A DNA stretch of 7,049 nucleotides from JBGVMW01 sp045122835. Its GTDB lineage: Bacteria > Bacillota > Clostridia > Lachnospirales > Lachnospiraceae. Where the stretch lies: assembly GCA_045122835.1 (NCBI GenBank), contig JBGVIB010000092.1:1-7049 (forward strand). Direction: 5' to 3'. Below are positions 1 to 6,716 of the stretch, in pieces (the stretch's first letter is position 1; every line of letters starts with the position of its first letter). Both the position numbers and the translations under genes were made by a program. The notes below the pieces were generated by a model. It was not told where the DNA came from and ran no database searches. It worked only from the letters and a program-made list of their open reading frames with translations.

Positions 1-29
1 TGAACTGCACAGTCCGTATGAAAACGTAG
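1..29 (+). CDS. possible 3' end of a gene entering from the left (C-terminal tail only)
   Basis: Reading from base 3 on the plus strand, the repeat arm encodes N-C-T-V-R-M-K-T and then TAG at 27-29. The same tail and stop end the small gene at the other arm (6690-6920), where upstream coding sequence is visible. By symmetry a gene may enter from the left and finish here, but only two bases precede the shared tail and they differ from the right-hand copy. No body of the protein can be seen, so this is an inference from mirror symmetry. Confidence 0.25.
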
Positions 30-141
30 TGGCAGCAGGCCAAAATCCATCACCGTAGGTGATTCTGCATGGATTTTGGCCTGTTATTATGAATGCAATT
101 CATAATAACATTGGTAACCTATGAGGGTACTGAATAGTTAC
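3..141 (+). repeat. left arm of 139-bp inverted repeat with three hairpins
   Basis: Bases 3-141 match the reverse complement of 6578-6716 at 137 of 139 positions, without gaps; the differences are at 60 and 129. Three palindromes follow one another. Hairpin 1 (36-83) has a 15-bp stem (36-50 with 69-83) around an 18-nt loop that holds a smaller CACC-GTA-GGTG stem. Hairpin 2 (82-110) has a perfect 13-bp stem and loop GCA. Hairpin 3 (114-141) pairs GTAACCTAT with ATAGTTAC with one bulge and an 11-nt loop. The arm ends 7 nt beyond the spoVAD stop. No T-run follows the hairpins, so a classical intrinsic terminator is not evident, though the stems could still stop or stabilise transcripts. Confidence 0.95.
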
Positions 142-148
142 GAGTTCT

Positions 149-1165
149 TTAAACTGCTTCTATAACCACACCATGAGCGATACCTGGTATGCTTTGCCCT
201 TCATTAAAGCTGACAGGCGACATTAACGCCCCTGTTGGCACAAACAAAATTTTTTTCCACTTGCCATTGGCGATGTTCGGTAAAATATATGCACTTAACA
301 CCGATGCTGCACAACCACAACCACTGCCTCCGGAATGGGTATCCTGAGTTTCCCTGTCAAAAATCTCAATTCCACAGTCCATATGCTGTTTTTCAATATC
401 ATATCCCTTGTTCCGCAGTAATTCTATCAATATTTCCTGACCTACATAACCCAAATCACCAGTAATAATGTGGTCGTACTCCTCCGGTTGGATTTCAAAA
501 TCCATAAAATTCTGATAAATAGTATCTGCTGCCGCCGGAGCCATGGAAGCTCCCATGTTCATAGTATCCTTTACCCCATAGTCCTGTATCACACCCGTCG
601 TAATTCCGGTAATTTTAGCCATACCAGACTCTGTTCCTAATAAAAAAGCACCACTACCTGTTACTGTCCATGTAGCAGACAAGGGACGCTGATTTCCATA
701 TCCTAACGGAAAACGAAACTGTTTTTCTGCACTGGCAAAATGGCTGGATGTCACTGCAAGAACTTTATCTGCATAGCCTGCTGCCACTGTCATTGCTCCC
801 AGACTCAATCCCTCCCCACAGGTGGAGCAGGCTCCATATATTCCAAAATGTGGTATTTGAAACGAACCCAGTCCAAAGGTCGATGCAATAGTCTGTCCTA
901 ATAAATCACCGGCAAACAGATAACGCACCTCAAACGCTTCACATTTTCCCTTGCCAAGAGCTAATGTTACTGCTTCTTTTTGCAAAGTACTTTCCGCTTC
1001 TTCCCATGATTCGCATCCAAATTTCTCATTTTCTCCTACCATATCAAAATATTTTCCTAATGGACCTTCCCCCTCTTTTTTGCCAACTACTGATGCAGAT
1101 GACTGAATATATACAGCCTTTGGCAGACGAATACTTTGTTTTCCTATTCCATAATTCTGATTCAT
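149..1165 (-). CDS. spoVAD: stage V sporulation protein AD (SpoVAD), thiolase-fold
   Basis: The 338-residue product has the usual length of SpoVAD, a thiolase-fold protein of the SpoVA channel that binds dipicolinic acid and is needed for Ca-DPA uptake into the forespore and its release at germination. Visible family marks are the IYGACSTCGEGL segment (residues 109-120), the central HMDCGIEIFD segment (261-270) and the glycine/cysteine stretch HSGGSGCGCAASV (277-289). No signal peptide or membrane helix is seen, as expected for a protein peripheral to the inner spore membrane. The ATG at 1165 is the first possible start, because an in-frame TAA lies just upstream. The only purine-rich ribosome site (AAAGGAT, 1181-1187) is about 17 nt away, unusually far. 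It normally sits between spoVAC and spoVAE, but here it stands alone: the gene upstream is divergent and a repeat arm lies downstream. I could not identify a convincing sigma-G promoter. Confidence 0.93.
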   Translation of the reverse strand: MNQNYGIGKQSIRLPKAVYIQSSASVVGKKEGEGPLGKYFDMVGENEKFGCESWEEAESTLQKEAVTLALGKGKCEAFEVRYLFAGDLLGQTIASTFGLGSFQIPHFGIYGACSTCGEGLSLGAMTVAAGYADKVLAVTSSHFASAEKQFRFPLGYGNQRPLSATWTVTGSGAFLLGTESGMAKITGITTGVIQDYGVKDTMNMGASMAPAAADTIYQNFMDFEIQPEEYDHIITGDLGYVGQEILIELLRNKGYDIEKQHMDCGIEIFDRETQDTHSGGSGCGCAASVLSAYILPNIANGKWKKILFVPTGALMSPVSFNEGQSIPGIAHGVVIEAV

Positions 1166-1277
1166 CGTAATTTATATACAATCCTTTCTTTTTGATATTT
1201 CATACTGTTTTTATTTTCCCACAATACATTTAAAAAATACCTTAATCCATGCATTTTCTGTATACATAATAAATATA

Positions 1278-1306
1278 TTGCCAAAATTTGTAAAAAATGG
1301 TAAAAT
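1278..1306 (+). promoter_or_regulatory. sigma-A-like promoter of the chemoreceptor gene
   Basis: TTGCCA (1278-1283), a 17-nt spacer and TAAAAT (1301-1306) form a near-consensus vegetative promoter. The predicted transcript starts near 1313, giving a leader of about 37 nt to the ATG at 1350. No flagellar sigma-D pattern (TAAA with GCCGATAA) was found nearby, so this receptor does not look tied to the flagellar sigma factor. The rest of 1166-1349 holds the upstream region of divergent spoVAD and no gene. Confidence 0.75.
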
Positions 1307-1336
1307 GATACCATGGGTGTATAAAATAATTAATAT

Positions 1337-1343
1337 AAGGAGG
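1337..1343 (+). promoter_or_regulatory. ribosome binding site that fixes the chemoreceptor start
   Basis: AAGGAGG lies 6 nt before the ATG at 1350. The frame is open further upstream to a TTG at 1278, but that codon is part of the -35 box, so the 24-residue extension is not real. Confidence 0.85.
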
Positions 1344-1349
1344 ATTTCT

Positions 1350-2828
1350 ATGAAAAGACAACAACTTACACCTGATCAGTACAGAAGGGCGAACCAAGTA
1401 TTAATGCTGACACTCTCTGTTGTGCATGCCATCTTTATCGTTATAGAGATGAACGGAGTCTACGATGGTACTCTAAGCATTGCAAATTATATCAGGATTG
1501 CAATTTATTTACTTGGAATAATTGCCATTAATGTATTTGTTCGGTTATCTGTAGAGAAAAAGATTGCCATGATTTTCATGGCCACTACCATTTTGATAAC
1601 TTATATGTTATTAATATTTGGTAATGGACCTACTACCATGGCAATGGTATTTCCTATCATTGCAGCGTTTATGGTTTATTTAAATTCCCGAGTAATACTT
1701 CTAGCAAGTGTTGGTTCCTTTATCGTATGTGTCATTCGTTCAGCTATGCTACGAAGTTCCGGAGATGAGGCCAGCTTCGAGCATGCTAACCTTATTGTAA
1801 TGGGAATCATCATCTGTATCTATGGAACACAGCGTGCAATTAATCTTATCATTACGTTTATTCAGGAAGATAAAAAAATAATCGAGGAAAAAGTAGCTTA
1901 TCAGGAAAGAGTAACCTCAACCGTATCTCAAATTACAGAACAGTTAGATACTCAATTCCAAGATGTAGTAGAAGACTTAAAAGTGATTAATGAATCTATG
2001 AGCAATGCCGAAATTGCTATTGATAATATTGCAAACAGTTCTGAAAATTCTGCACAGGCGGTAAACAAACAAGCAGATATGACAGAAGAAATTCAATCGC
2101 GCTTAGATAAGACCAATCATACGGCTGAAGATGCGAAACAAACCACTGATAACTTACGACAAACAATAATCGCTGGAAAGAAGCTTGCAGACGAACTAGA
2201 AAAACAGTCTCTGCTAGTAGATAAAAACACCTCAAAAATATCAGATACTGTTGAACAACTGGTGAAAAATGTTGAAAAAGTTTCCAGCATTACAGAAGCC
2301 ATTTTAAACATATCTGACCAGACAAATCTACTGGCATTGAATGCAAGTATTGAAGCTGCCAGAGCAGGAGAAGCCGGCAAAGGCTTTGCCGTAGTTGCCG
2401 ATGAAATTCGTAAGCTGGCAGAAGAAACAAGAATATCCACAGAACAAATTACAGATATTATTGATGAACTGAATGCCGTAACTAATGAAACTCAAGAAGG
2501 AATTTATGAATCTGCTGAAAGCATTCATGTACAAAGACAAAAAGTAAATCTGGTAAATGCAAGCTTCTTTGAAATAGAATCCGGAATGAGAACATTACAT
2601 ACTGGTGTAGATAGTATGACCCATGAAATTGATGAAGTATTTCATGCCAACACAGCTATCGTGGACAGCATAACACTTTTGTCGTCCACATCAGAAGAAG
2701 TTTCGGCAGAATCTATAAACAGCAAAGATACTCTTGATAATGTATATCATAGCTTACAGCAATTCTCAGAAGTGATTGACGGAACCTTTGAACAGTTAAA
2801 AGAGTTGAATAAAGTTGTAAATAAATAA
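1350..2828 (+). CDS. methyl-accepting chemotaxis protein with six-helix membrane domain
   Basis: A 492-residue chemoreceptor that should signal to the CheA/CheW array at the cytoplasmic membrane. The N-terminal third is hydrophobic with about six membrane segments (roughly 17-34, 46-64, 72-91, 97-111, 115-131, 147-168) joined by short loops. No extracytoplasmic Cache or four-helix ligand domain and no clear HAMP domain is present; a long coiled coil follows directly. The conserved hairpin tip is at about 323-352 (DQTNLLALNASIEAARAGE, then GKGFAVVADEIRKLA), which identifies the family. About 155-160 residues lie on each side of the tip, suggesting a long (40H-44H) signalling class; this is an estimate. 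There is no C-terminal CheR-tethering pentapeptide. The gene is a single unit with its own promoter and terminator. What it senses cannot be told: candidates are a hydrophobic compound, membrane state or cell energy. The family call is secure; the sensory role is open. Confidence 0.95.
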   Translation: MKRQQLTPDQYRRANQVLMLTLSVVHAIFIVIEMNGVYDGTLSIANYIRIAIYLLGIIAINVFVRLSVEKKIAMIFMATTILITYMLLIFGNGPTTMAMVFPIIAAFMVYLNSRVILLASVGSFIVCVIRSAMLRSSGDEASFEHANLIVMGIIICIYGTQRAINLIITFIQEDKKIIEEKVAYQERVTSTVSQITEQLDTQFQDVVEDLKVINESMSNAEIAIDNIANSSENSAQAVNKQADMTEEIQSRLDKTNHTAEDAKQTTDNLRQTIIAGKKLADELEKQSLLVDKNTSKISDTVEQLVKNVEKVSSITEAILNISDQTNLLALNASIEAARAGEAGKGFAVVADEIRKLAEETRISTEQITDIIDELNAVTNETQEGIYESAESIHVQRQKVNLVNASFFEIESGMRTLHTGVDSMTHEIDEVFHANTAIVDSITLLSSTSEEVSAESINSKDTLDNVYHSLQQFSEVIDGTFEQLKELNKVVNK

Positions 2829-2841
2829 TCAACCATAACAC

Positions 2842-2880
2842 AAAAAGCTCTCCCATTTCTCATGATGGTGAGAGCTTTTT
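2842..2880. terminator. bidirectional intrinsic terminator between convergent genes
   Basis: AAAAAGCTCTC (2842-2852) pairs perfectly with GAGAGCTTTTT (2870-2880). The inner part adds CCAT/ATGG with a one-base bulge and an 8-nt loop. The A-run on one flank and T-run on the other let it work in both directions: for the chemoreceptor gene (stop at 2828) and for the minus-strand surface-protein gene (stop at 2942). Confidence 0.9.
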
Positions 2881-2941
2881 ATAATATGTTTGCAGTTCTG
2901 CACTACAAGATGATATACAAAGTTTTTCTGATACGTAAGGA

Positions 2942-3598
2942 TTACGGACTTAATTCCATAGTAATATCCATTCTAATCACAACTTCCTCATCTCCATACG
3001 GTACCACTACTACGGGACTTACTACAATCTCCCCAAATTCTGCTTTTGCTTCTGTATGCATTGTACTTAATAAAAATCCGGAAAAAAGAATTGCAAATAA
3101 AAATACATTATAACGCTGACGATGCCCCACTCGGCCTCTTGCAAACAGGTAATACAATATCATTGCAACTGAAAGTAACACTAAAACCATCACGCCAGAC
3201 ACCAGAACCGTCATCACATCCGGTGCCCATGGAAAAAAGGACTTCGTCCCCTCTTTTTCAATAGTACCTTTCATTTCTCTTTCTCTGCCAGGTGAAATTC
3301 TTCCAATCTTTTTTCTCTTTGCTGTCCTGTCTGACACCGACAATCCATTACTAATGTCATATGTGATACTTGCTCCCTTTATGTCATATTCACTTTCGTT
3401 GTCAATGACAAGGGAAAACAAAATATTTTCGCCCTCCGCATAGGACAGCTTGTCCGTTGCAATGGTAGCCGTAATATCTTTCATCTCTACAGAACCTTTT
3501 ACACCGCCAGTATAATTTGCATGTACAGTAAGTGTTGTAATGGAAACAGCTAACAATAGCATAAACACCGCTATATATGTTTTTATTGTTTTTCGCAT
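2942..3598 (-). CDS. secreted Ig-like protein anchored by two C-terminal membrane helices
   Basis: A 218-residue protein with a typical signal peptide (MRKTIK, hydrophobic core to about 23, likely cleavage after VHA at 27). Residues about 40-115 form an Ig-like or CARDB/DUF11-like beta domain containing ITATIATDKLSYAEGENILFSL. A membrane helix lies at 128-152, a short basic cytoplasmic loop at 154-164, a second helix at 165-180 and a beta-rich tail (190-218) back outside. I recall this order (ITATI-TDK Ig module, helix, basic loop, helix, short extracellular strand tail) from larger clostridial cell-surface proteins; this appears to be a minimal version without extra repeats. No LPXTG motif is present. 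The start is supported by AAGGAAGG about 10 nt upstream. It is 70 bp downstream of hydF on the same strand. No specific function can be assigned; surface or adhesion-related is only a guess. Confidence 0.8.
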   Translation of the reverse strand: MRKTIKTYIAVFMLLLAVSITTLTVHANYTGGVKGSVEMKDITATIATDKLSYAEGENILFSLVIDNESEYDIKGASITYDISNGLSVSDRTAKRKKIGRISPGREREMKGTIEKEGTKSFFPWAPDVMTVLVSGVMVLVLLSVAMILYYLFARGRVGHRQRYNVFLFAILFSGFLLSTMHTEAKAEFGEIVVSPVVVVPYGDEEVVIRMDITMELSP

Positions 3599-3642
3599 TT
3601 TAAAATGCCTTCCTTCCTTTGTGTCTCTCTTTGTCGAAAATC

Positions 3643-3648
3643 ATTATA
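3643..3648 (-). promoter_or_regulatory. candidate -10 box for the surface-protein gene
   Basis: A perfect TATAAT (minus strand) lies in the 70-bp gap after hydF, about 45 nt before the start codon. The matching -35 position reads TAGAAA, which is poor. The gene may have its own promoter, may be read through from hydF, or both; no terminator hairpin was seen in the gap. Confidence 0.4.
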
Positions 3649-3668
3649 ACGCAATTGAACTGTTTTTT

Positions 3669-4868
3669 CTACCCCTGCTGTTCAGATTCCTTTTTTAATA
3701 TCTCAATACTTCGATCTAAAATACCCTTTATCTTTGCAATAGTAGTCCCGTAATTTGTAAAAGGAACCCCTACATCCACTGCACATTTCATTCTATACTT
3801 TAGCTCCCGTTCATTTAACATGCAGCCGCCGCAATGTATGATCAGAGCATATTTTGATACATCCTCTGGAAATTCCCGGCCGGAACAGGTCTCAATTTCT
3901 AATTGTCTGCCAGTATATTGCTTTAACCAGTTCGGAATTTTTACCGTTCCTATATCCTCACACTGTCTATGATGGGTACAGCCCTCCGCTATGAGAATTT
4001 TATCACCATCCTGCAAATGTTCTATGGCAGCTACCCCTTTCAGTGCTTCTCCTAAAAAACCTTTATAACGTGCCATCAATATAGAAAATGAAGTTAACGG
4101 AATATCAGCAGGTGTATCTGCAGAAACCTGTTCAAACGCCTGGCTGTCAGTAATTACCAGAGCCGGCTTCTTTCCAAGCTGCTGCAACGTATCACGAAGT
4201 TCTTTTTCTCTTACTACAATGGCGGTAGCACCAGCTTCTATTACATCACGGATTGTCTGCTGTTGTGGTAAAATCAATCGCCCCTTTGGAGCTGCAGAAT
4301 CAATAGGAACCACTAAGACCACAAAATCACCGGGATTCAAAAATTCACCTACGATTCTGTGCTTACTTTCCTCTGTTTTTGTAAGCACTGCAATACGTTT
4401 CTTTAATGCTTCAATGCCTGTCTTATTCTTTGCACTGACTGCAATCACATTTTCTTTCGCCTCAATTGTTCCATAGATATCACATTTATTATAAACAATT
4501 AGATAGGGAATCTGTTTTTCCTTCAATACTGCTTCTATTTCCCTGTCTTCCGTCTGTATTCCTTCTGTTCCATCCACCACCAGTACTGCCGCATCTACTC
4601 TGTTGCAGACCTGTCTTGTCTTTCTTATACGTTGCCCTCCTAACTCTCCCACATCATCAAAGCCCGGCGTATCAATAATCACCACCGGTCCCATTGGAAG
4701 CAGCTCCATTGTCTTATACACCGGATCAGTTGTGGTTCCTTTCACCTCCGATACCAAAGACATTTCCTGGTTTGTTATGGCATTCACTAAACTGGATTTT
4801 CCTGCGTTTCGTCTTCCGAAAAAACCTATATGAACCCGTTCAGAAGATGGTGTTTCATTCATTCCCAT
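3669..4868 (-). CDS. hydF: [FeFe]-hydrogenase H-cluster maturation GTPase HydF
   Basis: HydF is the cytoplasmic scaffold on which the 2Fe subcluster of [FeFe] hydrogenase is completed, with HydE and HydG, before transfer to HydA. The 399-residue product shows a full GTPase domain: P-loop GRRNAGKSS (18-26), switch threonines TTT (45-47), DTPG (66-69), NKCD (127-130) and SAK (145-147). The C-terminal cluster-binding domain carries C297-x-H299 and H345-C346-x-x-C349, the family's CxH...HCxxC motif with 45 residues between. The start is placed at the ATG at 4868 (MGMNETPSSERVHIG), because AGAGAGG lies 5 nt before it. The ATG at 4862 is also possible; the GTG at 4889 has no ribosome site. hydE, hydG and a hydrogenase are not in this window. 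hydF is divergent from the MocR gene. Confidence 0.97.
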   Translation of the reverse strand: MGMNETPSSERVHIGFFGRRNAGKSSLVNAITNQEMSLVSEVKGTTTDPVYKTMELLPMGPVVIIDTPGFDDVGELGGQRIRKTRQVCNRVDAAVLVVDGTEGIQTEDREIEAVLKEKQIPYLIVYNKCDIYGTIEAKENVIAVSAKNKTGIEALKKRIAVLTKTEESKHRIVGEFLNPGDFVVLVVPIDSAAPKGRLILPQQQTIRDVIEAGATAIVVREKELRDTLQQLGKKPALVITDSQAFEQVSADTPADIPLTSFSILMARYKGFLGEALKGVAAIEHLQDGDKILIAEGCTHHRQCEDIGTVKIPNWLKQYTGRQLEIETCSGREFPEDVSKYALIIHCGGCMLNERELKYRMKCAVDVGVPFTNYGTTIAKIKGILDRSIEILKKESEQQG

Positions 4869-5150
4869 TTTTACCTCTCTTTCCGACACATTAGTGGTTT
4901 TTTAATAACTTTATCATAAGCACAATTTATTCAAGCATTTCTCTTTCTGCCACCTTTACGTCTGTCCCTGGATAATTATATAGTATAACAATATTTCTTT
5001 ACTTTTTCTACCTCTACGTTTATAATTTATGTGACCATAAAAACTAAGTTGAATTTATCATTTTTGATATGTTCAGTTTTTTGTGGCTATCCCTCATAAA
5101 TAACCGCTATATTATTTTAGAACCGCCTAAGCGGTAGAATGGAGCATACT
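4869..5150. promoter_or_regulatory. divergent control region between hydF and the MocR gene
   Basis: This 282-bp AT-rich stretch holds no gene. For hydF the ribosome site AGAGAGGT is at 4873-4880 (minus strand). TATAAT (4975-4980) and TATACT (4982-4987) occur on the minus strand, but their -35 positions are poor matches. For the MocR gene a weak pair TTCAGT (5072-5077), 17 nt and CATAAA (5095-5100) could serve as a promoter, and GGAG (5141-5144) is the ribosome site 6 nt before the ATG at 5151. No single promoter is convincing, which fits genes that need an activator. Confidence 0.5.
5103..5135. promoter_or_regulatory. candidate MocR operator with three ACCGC half-sites
   Basis: ACCGC occurs at 5103-5107 and again at 5122-5126, 19 bp apart, so on nearly the same face of the helix. 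An inverted copy GCGGT follows at 5131-5135, making the palindrome ACCGCctaaGCGGT (5122-5135). These GC-rich boxes stand out in AT-rich DNA just before the MocR ribosome site. Known MocR regulators such as GabR bind direct repeats near their own promoters, so autoregulation is likely, but binding here is inferred. Confidence 0.45.
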
Positions 5151-6554
5151 ATGCTAACATATTCTTTTGAAAATATTGGAAATGACACCTTATATGAATA
5201 TTTATACAAATGCATAAAGACAGATATTTTAAATCAGGTTTTGAAACCACATGACAAGCTTCCTTCTAAGAGGAATTTCGCCAAAAATCTGGATGTCAGT
5301 ACCATAACTGTGGAAAATGCTTATGCTCAGCTGATTGCAGAGGGATACTTATATTCTCTGCCTAAAAAAGGGTATTATGTGGCAGATATCTCTCACCCAC
5401 TTGCTGTAACACACACACCGGAACGGGAAGCACCCATTGTCCTGACTGTGCAGGAATCGCCTTATTTTGCCAGCTTTTTAGGTAGTGGCACAAACCATTC
5501 GAATTTTCCCTTCTCCACCTGGGCAAAAATTATGCGTGAGATCATTACTTCACAAAGTGAAGCCTTAATGACCAATCCGCCACCAGGTGGCATTATGGAA
5601 CTTCGTACTGCCATTGCGGACCATCTTTTAGCATTCCGGGGCATGCATGTAAATCCTGCCCGGATTATTGTTGGTGCAGGAACAGAATACCTGTATGGCT
5701 TGCTGGTACAGCTTTTAGGGCATGATTTAACCTATGCTGTTGAAGATCCGGGATACCAGAAAATTACCCGCATTTACCAGAGTAATGGTGCTAATTGCTG
5801 TTACATCCCCCTAGATGATAATGGAATTAAAATAGATGCTCTCACGGAAAGCAATGCAGATATTTTACATATTTCTCCATCCCATCATTATCCAACCGGT
5901 ATTGTCACACCAATCAGCCGTCGCTATGAATTGCTCAGCTGGGCCTCAATGGCGAAGAACCGATACATTATTGAGGATGATTATGATTGTGAATTCCGGC
6001 TACTTGGCAAACCCATTCCGCCATTGCAGAGCATTGATGTGATGGATAAGGTGATTTATATCAATACCTTTACGAAGACGCTGTCTTCCACAGTGCGTAT
6101 CAGCTATATGATTCTGCCGAAGCCTTTGCTGGAATTATTTTATAAAAATCTGGGATTTTATTCCTGTACCGTATCGAATTTTGAACAATATACACTGGCG
6201 AATTTTATTGGAAAACGGTATTTTGAAAAACATATTAATCGTATGAGAAATTTCTATAAGACACAAAGAGATACGCTTTTGGCGTGTATTGAAACAAGTG
6301 AACTTTCTTCCCGTATCGAGATACGTGAGGCTGATGCAGGGCTGCATTTTCTCATGAAAGTAGATACAAAGCTTACAGATGAAGACATTATGCAAAAAGC
6401 AAAGGACGCCGGGATTCTTGTTACCTGTCTTTCTAATTATTATCATAATTCACGAGAAGGTGATGAACACACGCTGGTGATGAATTACTCTAATATTGAA
6501 CGGGACAGGATTCCAGAGGCAGTGGATCGGTTGTGTGGGGTGTTTTGCACTTAA
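5151..6554 (+). CDS. MocR-family regulator: GntR helix-turn-helix fused to a PLP-dependent aminotransferase-like domain
   Basis: The 467-residue product has the two-part MocR layout. Residues about 12-78 form a GntR-type winged helix (KLPSKRNFAKNLDVSTITVENAYAQLIAEGYL). A linker follows, then from about 105 a fold-type I aminotransferase domain. PLP contacts can be read directly: GAGTEYL (175-181), SPSHHYPTG (242-250), D276 and Y278 in EDDYDCEF, and the Schiff-base lysine K309 in TFTKTLSSTVRIS. The D276-K309 spacing equals that of GabR (D279-K312), and R316 corresponds to GabR R319. The C-terminal substrate-carboxylate arginine of aminotransferases seems absent: the equivalent strand reads TLVMNYSNI (441-449). 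It probably senses PLP alone or PLP plus an amine and activates or represses nearby genes. The start at 5151 is chosen because GGAG is 6 nt upstream and MocR proteins of this type begin MLTY; the ATG at 5139 lacks a ribosome site. The target is unknown; hydF and itself are the only genes in reach. Confidence 0.92.
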   Translation: MLTYSFENIGNDTLYEYLYKCIKTDILNQVLKPHDKLPSKRNFAKNLDVSTITVENAYAQLIAEGYLYSLPKKGYYVADISHPLAVTHTPEREAPIVLTVQESPYFASFLGSGTNHSNFPFSTWAKIMREIITSQSEALMTNPPPGGIMELRTAIADHLLAFRGMHVNPARIIVGAGTEYLYGLLVQLLGHDLTYAVEDPGYQKITRIYQSNGANCCYIPLDDNGIKIDALTESNADILHISPSHHYPTGIVTPISRRYELLSWASMAKNRYIIEDDYDCEFRLLGKPIPPLQSIDVMDKVIYINTFTKTLSSTVRISYMILPKPLLELFYKNLGFYSCTVSNFEQYTLANFIGKRYFEKHINRMRNFYKTQRDTLLACIETSELSSRIEIREADAGLHFLMKVDTKLTDEDIMQKAKDAGILVTCLSNYYHNSREGDEHTLVMNYSNIERDRIPEAVDRLCGVFCT

Positions 6555-6577
6555 TTGCATTAAGCATTAAACTATCT

Positions 6578-6716
6578 GTAACTATTCAGCACCCTCATAG
6601 GTTACCAATGTTATTATGAATTGCATTCATAATAACAGGCCAAAATCCATGCAGAATCGCCTACGGTGATGGATTTTGGCCTGCTGCCACTACGTTTTCA
6701 TACGGACTGTGCAGTT
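6578..6716 (-). repeat. right arm of 139-bp inverted repeat with three hairpins
   Basis: This is the mirror copy of 3-141, with hairpin 3 at 6578-6605, hairpin 2 at 6609-6637 and hairpin 1 at 6636-6683. The differences from the left arm fall at 6659, which breaks a pair in the small nested stem inside the hairpin 1 loop, and at 6590, in the hairpin 3 loop. All three main stems are therefore unchanged. The arm starts 23 nt after the MocR stop and its outer 27 bases (6690-6716) are the last eight codons and stop of the small minus-strand gene. It thus fills the whole space between two convergent genes. Confidence 0.95.

Noticed and set aside
1244..1253. A ten-base match (AATCCATGCA) to the repeat arm in the spoVAD upstream region
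   Set aside because: It is too short, lies in AT-rich DNA and has no flanking hairpin, so it is probably chance rather than a repeat remnant.
1278..1349. A 24-residue N-terminal extension of the chemoreceptor from a TTG at 1278
   Set aside because: It overlaps the -35/-10 promoter, and AAGGAGG directly precedes the ATG at 1350.
2117..2440. A minus-strand open frame of 107 codons inside the chemoreceptor gene
   Set aside because: It lies wholly within the conserved signalling domain, has a low-complexity serine/alanine composition, and is a shadow of the true frame.
4869..4889. A GTG start for hydF at 4889
   Set aside because: It has no ribosome site, and the real AGAGAGG site lies within this extension, just before the ATG at 4868.
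6135..6446. A minus-strand open frame of 103 codons inside the MocR gene
   Set aside because: It overlaps well-conserved aminotransferase-domain coding sequence and resembles no protein I know.
3..6716. A composite transposon bounded by the inverted repeats
   Set aside because: No transposase, integrase or target-site duplication is visible, and the genes inside look like ordinary chromosomal functions.
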